In this document: positions 17,278 to 25,649 of the stretch, piece by piece
Layout: each line of letters begins with the position of its first letter
Numbering within the stretch: position 1 is the first letter of the stretch
From: Paralcaligenes ureilyticus
Lineage (GTDB): Bacteria > Pseudomonadota > Gammaproteobacteria > Burkholderiales > Burkholderiaceae_B
Direction of reading: 5' to 3'
NCBI RefSeq assembly: GCF_004346225.1
Contig: NZ_SMAJ01000005.1
Location: 62,001 to 126,000 of the forward strand
DNA length: 64,000 nt
The notes under the pieces: generated by a model
The model's database searches: none
The model's input: only the letters and a program-made list of their open reading frames with translations
Told to the model about the DNA's origin: nothing
Program-made: the position numbers and the translations under genes

Positions 17278-17536
17278 GTGTGTTCCTCGTCTGCGGACTG
17301 CGTCTGCGGCGCCGCCTGTTGTGCAATTATTAGCAACCAATGTGCAAATATTGTGATGGAAATAAGTTTTTTACACAACTACACTGGGCAAGTGCGCAGT
17401 GTCTACGTCACAGGAGCGCTTGTCACGCCCAAAATATAAAAGATAAATTGGTCAAGAAGTAAGATATCAACAAAAACGCCGAACGATCGTCCATTTACCA
17501 TACTGAGCGCATGGTGCATGCGCCAAGGAGCTATTC
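17278..17536. promoter_or_regulatory. Divergent regulatory region between LysR gene and mmsA
   Basis: A 259-bp AT-richer intergenic region. It holds LysR-type dyad candidates around 17325-17360 (for example TTATTAGCAACCAA). A clear ribosome binding site AAGGAG (17525-17530) lies 6 nt before the mmsA ATG. No gene seen. Operator assignment is by position and AT content only. Confidence 0.35.
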
Positions 17537-19030
17537 ATGAGTGCTGTACCTCGTATCCCTTTACTGATTGGCGGCAAGCTGATCCAATCAAAAACAACCG
17601 ATTGGCGGGATGTTCTTAATCCCGCCACCCAGGAGGTGGTGGCGCAAGTGCCGTTTGCGACCCGGGAAGAGCTGGATCTGGCGATAGCCGACTCCAAGAA
17701 AGCCTTTGCACAGTGGCGTAATACCAGCCAGGCTGCTCGTGTGCACGTCATGCTGAACTTACAAAAACTGGTGCGCGACAACACGAAGAAATTGGCCGAA
17801 TTGATCACGCTCGAGCATGGCAAGACCCTGCCCGATGCCGAGGGTGAAGTGGGCCGTGGCCTTGAAGCCATCGAGCACGCTTGCTCTATGGCGACCCTGC
17901 AATTGGGCGAATACGCCGAGAATGCAGCAAGAGGTATTGATGTTTATACATTGACTCACCCGCTTGGGGTGTGTGGGGGAATCACAGCGTTCAATTTTCC
18001 CATCATGTTGCCATGCTGGATGTTTCCCATGGCGGTTACGGTCGGCAATACCTTTGTATTGAAACCTTCCGAACAAGACCCCAGTTCGTCGCTGCTATTG
18101 GCTGAACTCGCGCTCGAAGCAGGATTGCCGCCTGGAGTGTTGAATGTGATCCATGGCGGCCCTGAAATCGCCAATGGCTTGTGTGATCACCCCGATGTCA
18201 AAGCTATCTCCTTTATTGGCTCTACCCATGTGGGCACCGAGATTTATCGTCGCGCGGCCGACAACGGAAAACGTTGTCAGGCGGGGATGGGCGCTAAAAA
18301 CCATTGCGTGATTTTGCCTGACGCAGATCGTGATGCCGCATTGAATCAGTTGCTTGGCGCGGCATTTGGGGCGGCGGGCCAACGCTGCATGGCAACGTCG
18401 GTGGCCGTGCTGGTAGGCGAAGCGCGTAATTGGCTGCCCGACTTTGTCGAACGGGCTAAAAAGCTCAAAGTCGATGTCGGCTCCGATCGTGATGCGGATC
18501 TGGGCCCGTTGGTTTCAGTAGGTGCGCGTAAACGCGTAGAGGGCCTGATTCAAAAAGGCGTGGACGAAGGGGCAGAGCTGCTGCTCGATGGCCGCAATAT
18601 CAAGGTTACCGGGTACGAAAAAGGCAATTTTGTAGGGCCGACGATCTTCGGCGGAGTGAACGCCGATATGACCATTTACCGCGAAGAGGTGTTTGGGCCG
18701 GTGCTGGATGTGGTCGGCGTGGACACGCTCGATGAGGCGATTGAGCTCATCAACAAGAATCCCAACGGCAATGGCGTCGGGGTCTTTACGCAGGATGGCG
18801 GGGTGGCGCGCTATTTCCAGAACAATATTGATGTGGGCAACATCGGCATTAATCTGCCTATTCCCGTTCCGGTTGCGTGGTTCGCCTTCACGGGCTCGCG
18901 CGGTTCAAAACTGGGCGATCTGGGTCCCAATGGGAAGGAGGGGTTACGCTTCTGGACTCAAACCAAAACCGTTACGGCCCGCTGGTCGCCGCATACCACC
19001 GGTGTCAATACAACCATTTCCATGAAGTAA
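17537..19030 (+). CDS. mmsA: CoA-acylating methylmalonate-semialdehyde dehydrogenase
   Basis: A 497-residue aldehyde dehydrogenase of the MmsA type: oxidises (methyl)malonate semialdehyde to propionyl-CoA or acetyl-CoA with NAD and CoA, in valine, beta-alanine or inositol catabolism. Catalytic Cys284 lies in GAAGQRCMATSVA. Family features include GVCGGITAFNFPIMLPCWMFP and SFIGSTHVGTEIY, and EEVFGPVLDVV near the C-terminal part. It is controlled presumably by the divergent LysR. The usual partner mmsB is not adjacent. An intrinsic terminator follows. Confidence 0.95.
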   Translation: MSAVPRIPLLIGGKLIQSKTTDWRDVLNPATQEVVAQVPFATREELDLAIADSKKAFAQWRNTSQAARVHVMLNLQKLVRDNTKKLAELITLEHGKTLPDAEGEVGRGLEAIEHACSMATLQLGEYAENAARGIDVYTLTHPLGVCGGITAFNFPIMLPCWMFPMAVTVGNTFVLKPSEQDPSSSLLLAELALEAGLPPGVLNVIHGGPEIANGLCDHPDVKAISFIGSTHVGTEIYRRAADNGKRCQAGMGAKNHCVILPDADRDAALNQLLGAAFGAAGQRCMATSVAVLVGEARNWLPDFVERAKKLKVDVGSDRDADLGPLVSVGARKRVEGLIQKGVDEGAELLLDGRNIKVTGYEKGNFVGPTIFGGVNADMTIYREEVFGPVLDVVGVDTLDEAIELINKNPNGNGVGVFTQDGGVARYFQNNIDVGNIGINLPIPVPVAWFAFTGSRGSKLGDLGPNGKEGLRFWTQTKTVTARWSPHTTGVNTTISMK

Positions 19031-19074
19031 GTATATAACTATAAATAATTAACACTATATTTTATATAACATAT

Positions 19075-19102
19075 AATAGCCCTTCCTATAGGGCTATTTT
19101 TT
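19075..19102 (+). terminator. Intrinsic terminator abutting the cysB-like start codon
   Basis: Nine-bp stem AATAGCCCT/AGGGCTATT (19075-19083 and 19090-19098), 6-nt loop, T-run to 19102. The next base begins the ATG of the CysB-type gene. It most simply terminates mmsA, but the right arm also contains AGGG, the only ribosome-binding-like sequence for the next gene. Confidence 0.85.
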
Positions 19103-20050
19103 ATGAACCTGCAACAATTTCGCTTTGTACGCGAGACTATACGGCGTAATTTCAACCTGACGGAAGCCGCGCGTGCGCTTTTCACCTCGCAGCCCGGCGT
19201 ATCCAAAGCCATTATCGAGCTTGAGGCCGAGCTGGGCGTAAAAATCTTCGAGCGCCATGGCAAGCGTATCAAAGGTCTGACCAAGCCAGGCGCGGTGGTG
19301 TCGGTGGTTATCGATCGCATCATGCGTGAACTCGACAACCTGAAAAAGGTCAGCGACGAGTTCGCGCGCCGTGACGAGGGCGGGCTGGTGATTGCCTGTA
19401 CCCATGCTCAGGCGCGCTATATTCTTCCCAAGGTCATTCCGGCTTTTCGCAAAAAATTTCCCAAGGTGCATCTGTCGCTGGCCGAAGGCAACCCGCCGCA
19501 TCTGGCGCAGATGGTGCTGCATGAACAGGCCGATGTCGCCATCGCTACCGAGACCCTGGATGAGACGCCGGGCCTGGCCGCCTTGCCGGTTTATTCCTGG
19601 GAGCACGCCGTGGTCGTGCGCCCCGATCATCCGCTGGCTGAACTGAAATCCAGCGCCGCCCGAAAGTTGACGCTCGAACAACTGGCGCAATATCCCATCG
19701 TGACTTACGACCGCGCTTTTTCAGGTCGCAGGGCGATTGATAGGGTCTTTGACGAGAATGGCGTAACGCCCGATATTGTGCTTGAGGCGATCGACGCCGA
19801 CGTGATCAAAACGTATGTGGACGTTGGGATGGGCATAGGAATCATTGCCGGCATGGCGTTCGATCCGCGTCGCGACAAAGGGCTGGTGGGTCTGCCTGTG
19901 GGGCATTTGTTCGGCACGCATGTCACCAATGTGGCCATCAAATCGGGCGTTTTCCTGCGCGATTATGTTTATGTTCTGCTGGAAATGCTGGCGCCTGAAT
20001 TGACCCGCGAGGTCGTACAGAAGGCGCTTGATGAGGTCAAGATCCCGTAG
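19103..20050 (+). CDS. CysB-family LysR-type regulator
   Basis: A 315-residue protein starting MNLQQFRFVRETIRRNFNLT, the typical CysB/Cbl N-terminus. The DNA-binding domain is EAARALFTSQPGVSKAIIEL (about 20-40). The effector domain follows (THAQARYILPKVIPAFRKKF, then IVTYDRAFSGRRAID and GMGIGIIAGMAFDP), the parts that bind sulfate-related ligands in CysB. It likely activates sulfur-assimilation genes, which are not nearby. Its ATG directly follows a terminator hairpin. Confidence 0.92.
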   Translation: MNLQQFRFVRETIRRNFNLTEAARALFTSQPGVSKAIIELEAELGVKIFERHGKRIKGLTKPGAVVSVVIDRIMRELDNLKKVSDEFARRDEGGLVIACTHAQARYILPKVIPAFRKKFPKVHLSLAEGNPPHLAQMVLHEQADVAIATETLDETPGLAALPVYSWEHAVVVRPDHPLAELKSSAARKLTLEQLAQYPIVTYDRAFSGRRAIDRVFDENGVTPDIVLEAIDADVIKTYVDVGMGIGIIAGMAFDPRRDKGLVGLPVGHLFGTHVTNVAIKSGVFLRDYVYVLLEMLAPELTREVVQKALDEVKIP

Positions 20051-20066
20051 GTTTTCGTAGGGGAAG

Positions 20067-20136
20067 TGGCACCCACAAGGGGTGCCGCTACATTAACGAC
20101 AGGTGCGTTTTGTAGCGGAACCCCTTGTGGGTGCCA
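20067..20136. repeat. Inverted REP-like pair between convergent genes
   Basis: Minus unit 20067-20092 (stem GGCACCC) and plus unit 20111-20136 (one stem mismatch, GGAACCC/GGGTGCC), with an 18-nt spacer of the conserved type. It fills the gap between the cysB-like gene and livF, 4 bp from the livF stop. Confidence 0.9.
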
Positions 20137-20140
20137 TTCC

Positions 20141-20863
20141 TTACAGTCCCAGATAGGCCTGCTGCAGCGCCGGGTCGTCGATCAGTTCCTTGGCCGGGCC
20201 TTGCCGCACGATCTTGCCGGTCTCGACCACGTAGCCGCGGTCGGCGGTGGCCAGCGCCAGATGTATATCCTGTTCCACCAGCAGCACGGTAACCCCTTGC
20301 GCCCGGATGCTGACCAGCACGTCCATCAGTTGGTCGACGATGATGGGTGCCAGCCCCAGGCTCATTTCATCGACCATGAGCAGGGTGGGTTTGGCCATCA
20401 TGGCGCGCGCCATGGCGCACATTTGCTGTTCCCCGCCCGACATGCTGCCGGCGATCTGCTTGCGCCGTTCGGCCATCCGCGGAAACAGGGTGTAAATTCT
20501 TTCCAGGTCTTGTGCCACTTCGCTGCGGTTGCGGCGGTGATAGGCACCCATCAGCAGGTTGTCCTGCACCGACATGCGGTCGAACAACTGCCGCCCTTCG
20601 GGAACTTGCACCATGCCCAGCGCAAAGACCTGATCGGGTGTGTAGTGATTGATCGGCGTGCCGCTATAGTGGATTTCGCCGCTGCAGTTGATCAGGCGCG
20701 ACAGGACGCGCAGCAACGTTGTCTTGCCGGCGCCGTTGCTGCCTACCAGGGCGACAATTTCGGAGGGAAAAATGTCCAGATCGATACTCTTCAATACCGA
20801 CATCTCCCCATAGCCTGCCGACACGCCGCTCATGTGCAGCAAGGGGGTAGGGCTTTGGCTCAT
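20141..20863 (-). CDS. livF: Branched-chain amino-acid-type ABC transporter ATP-binding protein LivF
   Basis: A 240-residue ATPase: Walker A GSNGAGKTTLLR (about 37-48), signature SMSGGEQQMCAMARAM, Walker B LLMVDEMSLGLAP. The short form with MVQVPEGRQLFDRMSVQDNL is typical of LivF. It overlaps livG by 4 bp (ATGA) at the end of a livK-H-M-G-F operon. Confidence 0.95.
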   Translation of the reverse strand: MSQSPTPLLHMSGVSAGYGEMSVLKSIDLDIFPSEIVALVGSNGAGKTTLLRVLSRLINCSGEIHYSGTPINHYTPDQVFALGMVQVPEGRQLFDRMSVQDNLLMGAYHRRNRSEVAQDLERIYTLFPRMAERRKQIAGSMSGGEQQMCAMARAMMAKPTLLMVDEMSLGLAPIIVDQLMDVLVSIRAQGVTVLLVEQDIHLALATADRGYVVETGKIVRQGPAKELIDDPALQQAYLGL

Positions 20864-21594
20864 GTGCGTTTCTTTCCTAAATAAGCTTCAACGACGGTGG
20901 TGTTGGCGAGCACTTCGTCGGGGGCGCCATCGGCGATTTTTTCTCCATGGTGCAAAACCATGATTCGGTCCGATAGGGTCTTGATAGCCTTGATGACGTG
21001 TTCGATGACGATGATGCTGATCCCTTGGCTGCGCACCTTGCGAATCACCTCGATGACTTCGTCGATCTCGACCAGGTTCAGCCCGGCCATGACCTCGTCG
21101 CACAGCAGGATTTGCGGCTGCATGGCCAGCGCCTTGGCCAGCTCCAGCCGCTTGCGGTCCGGGCCGCCCAGTTCTTCGGCGCGATGATCGATGTGTTTGC
21201 CCAGGCCCACGAAATTGAGGCATTCACGGGCTTTTTCGCGGGCGACCCGCAATTTCTTTTCGCCGCCGCCGCGCCCGAACAAAGCGCCGACCGCCACGTT
21301 GTCCAGTACCGACAGGCCTGGAAAGGGCCGCATGATCTGAAAGGTACGGCCTATGCCCAGGCGCGCCCTTTGGTAGGCAGGAACCGAGTTGATCGACTTG
21401 CCCAGGAAGAAAACTTCGCCTTCGGTCGGCGCCAGGGTGCCGCTTATCAGGCTGATCAATGTCGTTTTGCCGGCGCCGTTGGGGCCAATAAAACCCAGTA
21501 TTTCACCCTGATTGAGCGTGAAACTAACGTCGTTGACGGCCAGCAGGCCCGAAAAACGGCGGGTCAGGTGACGTGCTTCTAGTATGGCTGTCAT
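20860..21594 (-). CDS. livG: Branched-chain amino-acid-type ABC transporter ATP-binding protein LivG
   Basis: A 244-residue ATPase: Walker A GPNGAGKTTLI, LivG-type stretch ARLGIGRTFQIMRPFPGLSV, Walker B ILLCDEVMAGLN. The canonical LSGG signature is altered: the expected position reads ELGGPDRKRLELAKAL, as in several Liv-type subfamilies. It pairs with LivF to power import; starts and stops overlap with both neighbours (4 bp). Confidence 0.94.
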   Translation of the reverse strand: MTAILEARHLTRRFSGLLAVNDVSFTLNQGEILGFIGPNGAGKTTLISLISGTLAPTEGEVFFLGKSINSVPAYQRARLGIGRTFQIMRPFPGLSVLDNVAVGALFGRGGGEKKLRVAREKARECLNFVGLGKHIDHRAEELGGPDRKRLELAKALAMQPQILLCDEVMAGLNLVEIDEVIEVIRKVRSQGISIIVIEHVIKAIKTLSDRIMVLHHGEKIADGAPDEVLANTTVVEAYLGKKRT

Positions 21595-22538
21595 AAGCGG
21601 TTGGCCCGAATGTTTTCGATAAAGTACCGCCAGCCTGAGAGGTGAAAGCGCCGTATGACATCGGTCAGGCCGCGTGGCATGAGAACGACGGCAATGACGA
21701 TGACCACACCGAAAAATACGCCTGCAACGCTGGTGACTTCGCTGGACAGGACTTCAGAAATGGCTGACAGGATGAATGAGCCGATGATGGGTCCCAACAC
21801 GGTGCCGGGGCCTCCGAAAACGGCCATGATGATCATTTTTACGTTAAGGCCCAGATCAAACGCGCTCACCGGATCCAGGAATGTGATCCAGTAGGCCTGA
21901 ATACCCCCCGCCAGTGCAGTGAAAATACCGGCCAGCGCGAAGGCCATGACCTTGTAGCGGGTAGTATTGACCCCCATGACCACGGCGCCTTCCTCATTTT
22001 CACGAATGGCGATCAGGCCGAAACCGAAGCGGCTGTGCGCCAGCCAGTACACGGTAAGTGTGGTGATGATCAGCAAGCCCAGCGATAGCTCGTAGAAAAA
22101 CCGGTCGTTATTCAGCGGAGGCAGTACCAGACCAATGTTTTCTCCGGCCAGCGGAATGTTGGACACGATGGCGGTCATGACCAGAGCCAGGGCCAACGTG
22201 GCAATGGCGAAATAATGGCCTCGCAAACGTAGCACGGGCAAGCCGAGGACGACTGCAAATATAACGGCAAGCAGCACCCCGAAGGCCATGCCAACAGCAA
22301 ACGGCAGATGCCACTGAACCATGGCAATGCCCACGCCGTAGGCCCCCAGGCCGTAAAAGACGGAATTACCGAACGATGCATAACCGGTATAGCCGCCGAT
22401 AATATTCCAGCCTTGAGCCAGGACAGCCAGTAATAACGTACTGATGCCGAACTGGATTATGACGTCCGATCCATACCACGGCAGTAGTCCGAGGGCGATG
22501 ATGACAATTGGAATCAGAATAATGGGTAGCTTTTTCAT
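21591..22538 (-). CDS. livM: Branched-chain amino-acid-type ABC transporter permease LivM
   Basis: A 315-residue inner-membrane permease with about nine hydrophobic segments. Family features: GYTGYASFGNSVFYGLGAYG near the N-terminus, IRENEEGAVVMGVNTTRYK (the coupling loop contacting the ATPases) and the late VFGGPGTVLGPIIGS. It forms the channel with LivH. It overlaps livH and livG by 4 bp each. Confidence 0.94.
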   Translation of the reverse strand: MKKLPIILIPIVIIALGLLPWYGSDVIIQFGISTLLLAVLAQGWNIIGGYTGYASFGNSVFYGLGAYGVGIAMVQWHLPFAVGMAFGVLLAVIFAVVLGLPVLRLRGHYFAIATLALALVMTAIVSNIPLAGENIGLVLPPLNNDRFFYELSLGLLIITTLTVYWLAHSRFGFGLIAIRENEEGAVVMGVNTTRYKVMAFALAGIFTALAGGIQAYWITFLDPVSAFDLGLNVKMIIMAVFGGPGTVLGPIIGSFILSAISEVLSSEVTSVAGVFFGVVIVIAVVLMPRGLTDVIRRFHLSGWRYFIENIRANRL

Positions 22539-23398
22539 GCTGTTTTCCCGAGCAAACCGCTAGGTCGAACGATAAGCACCAGTATCAAAATCCCGAAGCT
22601 GGCAACGTCGGTGTAGGTCGGCCCTATGTATAACGCGGTCAGGGCTTCCACGATTCCGATGATCAGGCCGCCAACGATAGCCCCCAATGGCGAATCCAGG
22701 CCGCCGACGATTGCGATGGCAAATGATTTGACGGTGAGTGACGCACCAATGTATGGGTTGATTTGCGATACGGTGCCGTACAAGCCGCCGGCCGCACCGG
22801 CCAGGGCCAGCCCCAGCCCGAAAGTCACCGCATACAGATGGCGTGGCTCCACGCCGTATAGCCGCGCAGCCACCAGGTTTTGCGCCGTTGCGCGAATGGC
22901 CCGCCCCAATCGGGTGTGCAGCAGAAAAATCCACATCGCCAGGGTCAATACCAGCGCCGCCCCAAATGCGGCAAATCGCACGAGCGGGATGGTTACCGCC
23001 CCGAGGGCAAAACTGTTTCCGGCGTAAGATGGATTGATCGTTTTGAAGTCCGCCGAGAAGGCCAGCTGAACCACATATGTCAGGATGACTTCAATTCCAA
23101 AGGTAATCAGCAGCGTGTTGAACATCGGCGCGCGCGTGATCAAATTCAGTATGCCTCTTTGAATGGCGTACCCTACGCCAAACATTATGATTGCGGTGAT
23201 CGGCAGGCTTATAAAGGGGTCCAGATGTAAATAGGTAAACAGATGCCAGGAAATATAGGCGCCCACCATAATAAAGGCGCCGTGGGCGAGATTGACAATA
23301 TTCAACACGCCCCATACCAAGGCCAGGCCGAGCGCCATAATGGCGTACAGCCCGCCTTGCAGGATTCCGTTGACGAGGACTTGCAAAAGTAAATCCAC
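22535..23398 (-). CDS. livH: Branched-chain amino-acid-type ABC transporter permease LivH
   Basis: A 287-residue permease. Family features: VNGILQGGLYAIMALGLALV at the N-terminus, NIVNLAHGAFIMVGAY, the coupling region AIRATAQNLVAARLYGV, and GGLDSPLGAIVGG near the C-terminus. It follows livK with a 25-bp gap and overlaps livM. Confidence 0.95.
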   Translation of the reverse strand: MDLLLQVLVNGILQGGLYAIMALGLALVWGVLNIVNLAHGAFIMVGAYISWHLFTYLHLDPFISLPITAIIMFGVGYAIQRGILNLITRAPMFNTLLITFGIEVILTYVVQLAFSADFKTINPSYAGNSFALGAVTIPLVRFAAFGAALVLTLAMWIFLLHTRLGRAIRATAQNLVAARLYGVEPRHLYAVTFGLGLALAGAAGGLYGTVSQINPYIGASLTVKSFAIAIVGGLDSPLGAIVGGLIIGIVEALTALYIGPTYTDVASFGILILVLIVRPSGLLGKTA

Positions 23399-23423
23399 GT
23401 TAACTCCTCTTAGTCATATAGAT

Positions 23424-24641
23424 TTAACGGCCGGACCACGAGGGCATGGGGTACTGAACTGGCGTGAGGAAGTTTGTGCCGTTGAATACAGATTTGAGCA
23501 CGCCGTTTTGCACCTGAATGACGGTTTGATCGAGGCTGATCTGCCCCGATGGGCTGAATGCGATCTTGCCGTACAGGCTCTCGAAATTGCTGGCGGCGAT
23601 GGCATCGCGTACTTTTTTAGGATTCAGCGAATTGGCTTTTTCGATGGCGTTTACGATGGTTTCAACGTCGCTGGCGCCGGACGCCGCGTGGTAGTCAGGC
23701 TCGTAGCCATATTTGGTCTTGTAGGCGGCCGCGAACTGGACGGCGTCGCCGAACCATTTATCCTTCAGCGATGCGTCGGGGATCCAGGCGGTCATGCCGA
23801 ATGCGTAGTCGGCGTCTTTACCCAGCGCTTTGCGAAAATCCTGGCTGGGAACGCCTACCGTGAAGGAGTACATTTTTGGCGAAACATTCAGGCTCTTGGC
23901 CTGACGGACGAAATTCAAGATCCCGGTTTCGTGGCCGGAGACCAGGATTGCGTCCACCTTCTTCGCTTTGATTTGCGAGAGCAAAGAGTTGAAGTCGTTT
24001 GCGTTGTCGCTGTATTTTTCGTCGATGGTTACGTTCAACCCGGCTTTCTTGAGCAAAGGACGTGTGCCTTTCGCCACCGAGACATCGAAGGAGTCATCGG
24101 CATATAACAAGGCGACCGAGGCGGGAACAGGCTTTACTTTTTTCAGCATGGCGATGGTGCTGCCAAAATAGTCGCTGGCCGCTGGGAGCGTTCCAAAAAT
24201 GTATTTGAAACCGCGCGCAAAGATCTGATCCGATGCTCCACCGCCTTGAACCATGGGGATTTGGTATTTTTCCGATACGGCCGAATCTGCGACCATGAAG
24301 TTGCTGGCGAAGCCGCCCAACAGGAAATTGACCTTGTCTTGCGAGACGAGCTGTGTGTACTGACGCACGCTTAGATTTACGTCGGACTGGTTGTCATAAA
24401 GTTTTAGTGCAAGCTTGTACTGCTTTCCGTCGACTTTGACGCCGCCGGCGGCATTGATTTTGTCGATGGTAAATTTGTAGGCGTCCTGATAATAACGGCC
24501 GGTATTTGCATTCGCGCCAGTGAGTTGTACAGACGTTCCCAAAACGATTTCAGGTTCGGCCGCACGCGCGGTGGACAACCCTAACGACAGCGCGAGCACG
24601 GTGAACGCGAAGGGCAGGGTATGGAATGTTTTCGACAGCAT
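23424..24641 (-). CDS. livK: Periplasmic substrate-binding protein of the Liv-type ABC transporter
   Basis: A 405-residue protein with a signal peptide ([20 protein letters not shown] to about residue 27, [13 protein letters not shown]) and a type 1 periplasmic-binding fold: [19 protein letters not shown], then [20 protein letters not shown], and [21 protein letters not shown] perfect AGGAGGTG ribosome binding site precedes ATG 24641, consistent with high expression of the binding protein. Substrate is unproven: members of this family bind branched-chain amino acids, amides, urea or aromatic acids. It is the first gene of the operon. Confidence 0.92.
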   Translation of the reverse strand: MLSKTFHTLPFAFTVLALSLGLSTARAAEPEIVLGTSVQLTGANANTGRYYQDAYKFTIDKINAAGGVKVDGKQYKLALKLYDNQSDVNLSVRQYTQLVSQDKVNFLLGGFASNFMVADSAVSEKYQIPMVQGGGASDQIFARGFKYIFGTLPAASDYFGSTIAMLKKVKPVPASVALLYADDSFDVSVAKGTRPLLKKAGLNVTIDEKYSDNANDFNSLLSQIKAKKVDAILVSGHETGILNFVRQAKSLNVSPKMYSFTVGVPSQDFRKALGKDADYAFGMTAWIPDASLKDKWFGDAVQFAAAYKTKYGYEPDYHAASGASDVETIVNAIEKANSLNPKKVRDAIAASNFESLYGKIAFSPSGQISLDQTVIQVQNGVLKSVFNGTNFLTPVQYPMPSWSGR

Positions 24642-24882
24642 GATTGGACACCTCCTATCTATGTTAAAGAACGTTTTTTATTTTCCCTGTTTCGCTTGAC
24701 GGCAAACTGAATTCCTTACAATTTGTCAGTTTTATTTCCTTACTCTTTTCAGAAAATTGGCGTAATTGTCCCATCGTTAGTCTGAAAATCTTTATAAGCT
24801 GTTGATTCACATTGATTTAATTTTTTGAGAGAAACTCTATCGGGGTTTTCCCCAGAAAATTTTTGGTAATTGACGATAGTAA

Positions 24883-24901
24883 TAAGAATGATTATCATTA
24901 C
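24883..24901 (+). promoter_or_regulatory. Fur-box-like operator upstream of the DUF2325 gene
   Basis: The sequence GAATGATTATCATTAC within 24883-24901 matches the core of the Fur consensus (TAATGATAATCATTAT) at most positions. It lies about 25 bp before the start codon of the DUF2325 gene, in an AT-rich region shared with the divergent livK gene (24642-24926 holds no other gene). Iron repression is inferred. Confidence 0.6.
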
Positions 24902-24926
24902 GTTAATTTCAATGGATGGAGCGGCT

Positions 24927-25229
24927 ATGTCTGAACAGGTTAACGCTGTGGTGGTCGGTGCGGATCGTCTGGGTAATATCCCGGATTTGCTCAAAGGGCG
25001 CAATATTGCGATAAGACAGCACATCAGCGGTCGCGATCCCTCTCATCAAAAGAAAACGCCTACCTTGCCTTCAGGGACGGAGTTGCTGATTTTGTTGACC
25101 GATTTCCTGGGACACAATGTCATGAAGACATTCCGGGCCGCGGCGCAGCGCTCGGGCGTACGTGTACTGGCGTGTCGCCGTTCGGTTTGCAGCATGAAAC
25201 AGGCGCTGGATCAGTGCGGCTATATGTAG
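24927..25229 (+). CDS. DUF2325 domain protein, probably iron-regulated
   Basis: Start at ATG 24927 with GGAG 5 nt upstream; 100 residues. It begins with a Rossmann-like strand (NAVVVGADRLGNIPDLL), then HISGRDPSHQKKTPTLP, LLILLTDFLGHNVMKTFR, and ACRRSVCSMKQALDQ with two Cys. This is the DUF2325 domain, function unknown; a redox or metal role of the Cys residues is only a guess. The Fur-box-like site suggests induction in iron limitation. It is monocistronic and followed after 4 bp by a REP unit. Confidence 0.82.
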   Translation: MSEQVNAVVVGADRLGNIPDLLKGRNIAIRQHISGRDPSHQKKTPTLPSGTELLILLTDFLGHNVMKTFRAAAQRSGVRVLACRRSVCSMKQALDQCGYM

Positions 25230-25233
25230 GAGT

Positions 25234-25259
25234 TGTAGCGACAGGCCTTGTGCCTGTCA
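25234..25259 (+). repeat. REP-like unit, GACAGGC-stem subtype
   Basis: Plus unit with stem GACAGGC/GCCTGTC and loop CTTGT, 4 bp after the DUF2325 stop and 76 bp before hairpin element C. The same subtype occurs at 10949-10974. Confidence 0.88.
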
Positions 25260-25335
25260 TGGATGCGGGGGGTGTCGGCGGGCGCTGTCAGAGGCAGGCT
25301 GCGGGCCAATGAGTTTCTGGCATGCCATGACGCGA

Positions 25336-25533
25336 GCCGTCTATGGGGGCCGGGGCGGGGCCGGCGTAAGGCGTGCTCCGGATGCTGACGAAGGGAAGGC
25401 GGGGGCTGTCGGCGGGCCATGTCTGAGCGCAGCCGCGACAGCGGCGTAGCGAGTTTGGCCCGACGCCCGCCTGGACGAGGCAGATCCGGATCAAGCACGC
25501 CGTGCCGGTCCCGCCCCGGCCCCCATAGACGGC
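25336..25533. repeat. Large palindromic hairpin element C (different sequence)
   Basis: A 198-nt imperfect palindrome. Outer arms GCCGTCTATGGGGGCCGGGG/CCCCGGCCCCCATAGACGGC pair perfectly; CCGGC, GGCGTGCT and CCGGAT blocks continue the pairing. Inner arms (GGCGGG, GTCGG and GGGCCA blocks) follow, with a small apical hairpin GCCGC/GCGGC. A small palindrome TGGCATGCCA lies just before the left arm. The sequence is unrelated by eye to hairpins A and B, but size and layout are alike. The span 25230-25649 has no gene I can support. Confidence 0.82.
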
Positions 25534-25593
25534 GTCTTCAGGTACCAATACGTCCAGCTAAATACCCAAACATCCCGTGCCGTATACAAGGTT

Positions 25594-25620
25594 GGCCAAA
25601 AATGCTCTAGCCATTTTGGC
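25594..25620 (-). terminator. Possible terminator hairpin downstream of the NlpC/P60 gene
   Basis: Stem GCCAAAATGG/CATTTTTGGC read on the minus strand with loop CTAGAG, 30 bp beyond the NlpC/P60 stop. There is no long T-run outside the stem, so it may only be a 3'-protecting hairpin. Confidence 0.4.
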
Positions 25621-25649
25621 GGCGCCATCGCCTGGACGCCATTCACGGT

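Noticed and set aside
20860-21594. LivG as inactive because LSGGQ is not exact
   Set aside because: The changed signature occurs in Liv-type subfamilies and Walker motifs are intact.
25220-25548. Minus-strand frames of 86-92 codons in hairpin C
   Set aside because: They are Arg/Pro-rich translations of the palindrome with no family likeness and no ribosome binding site.
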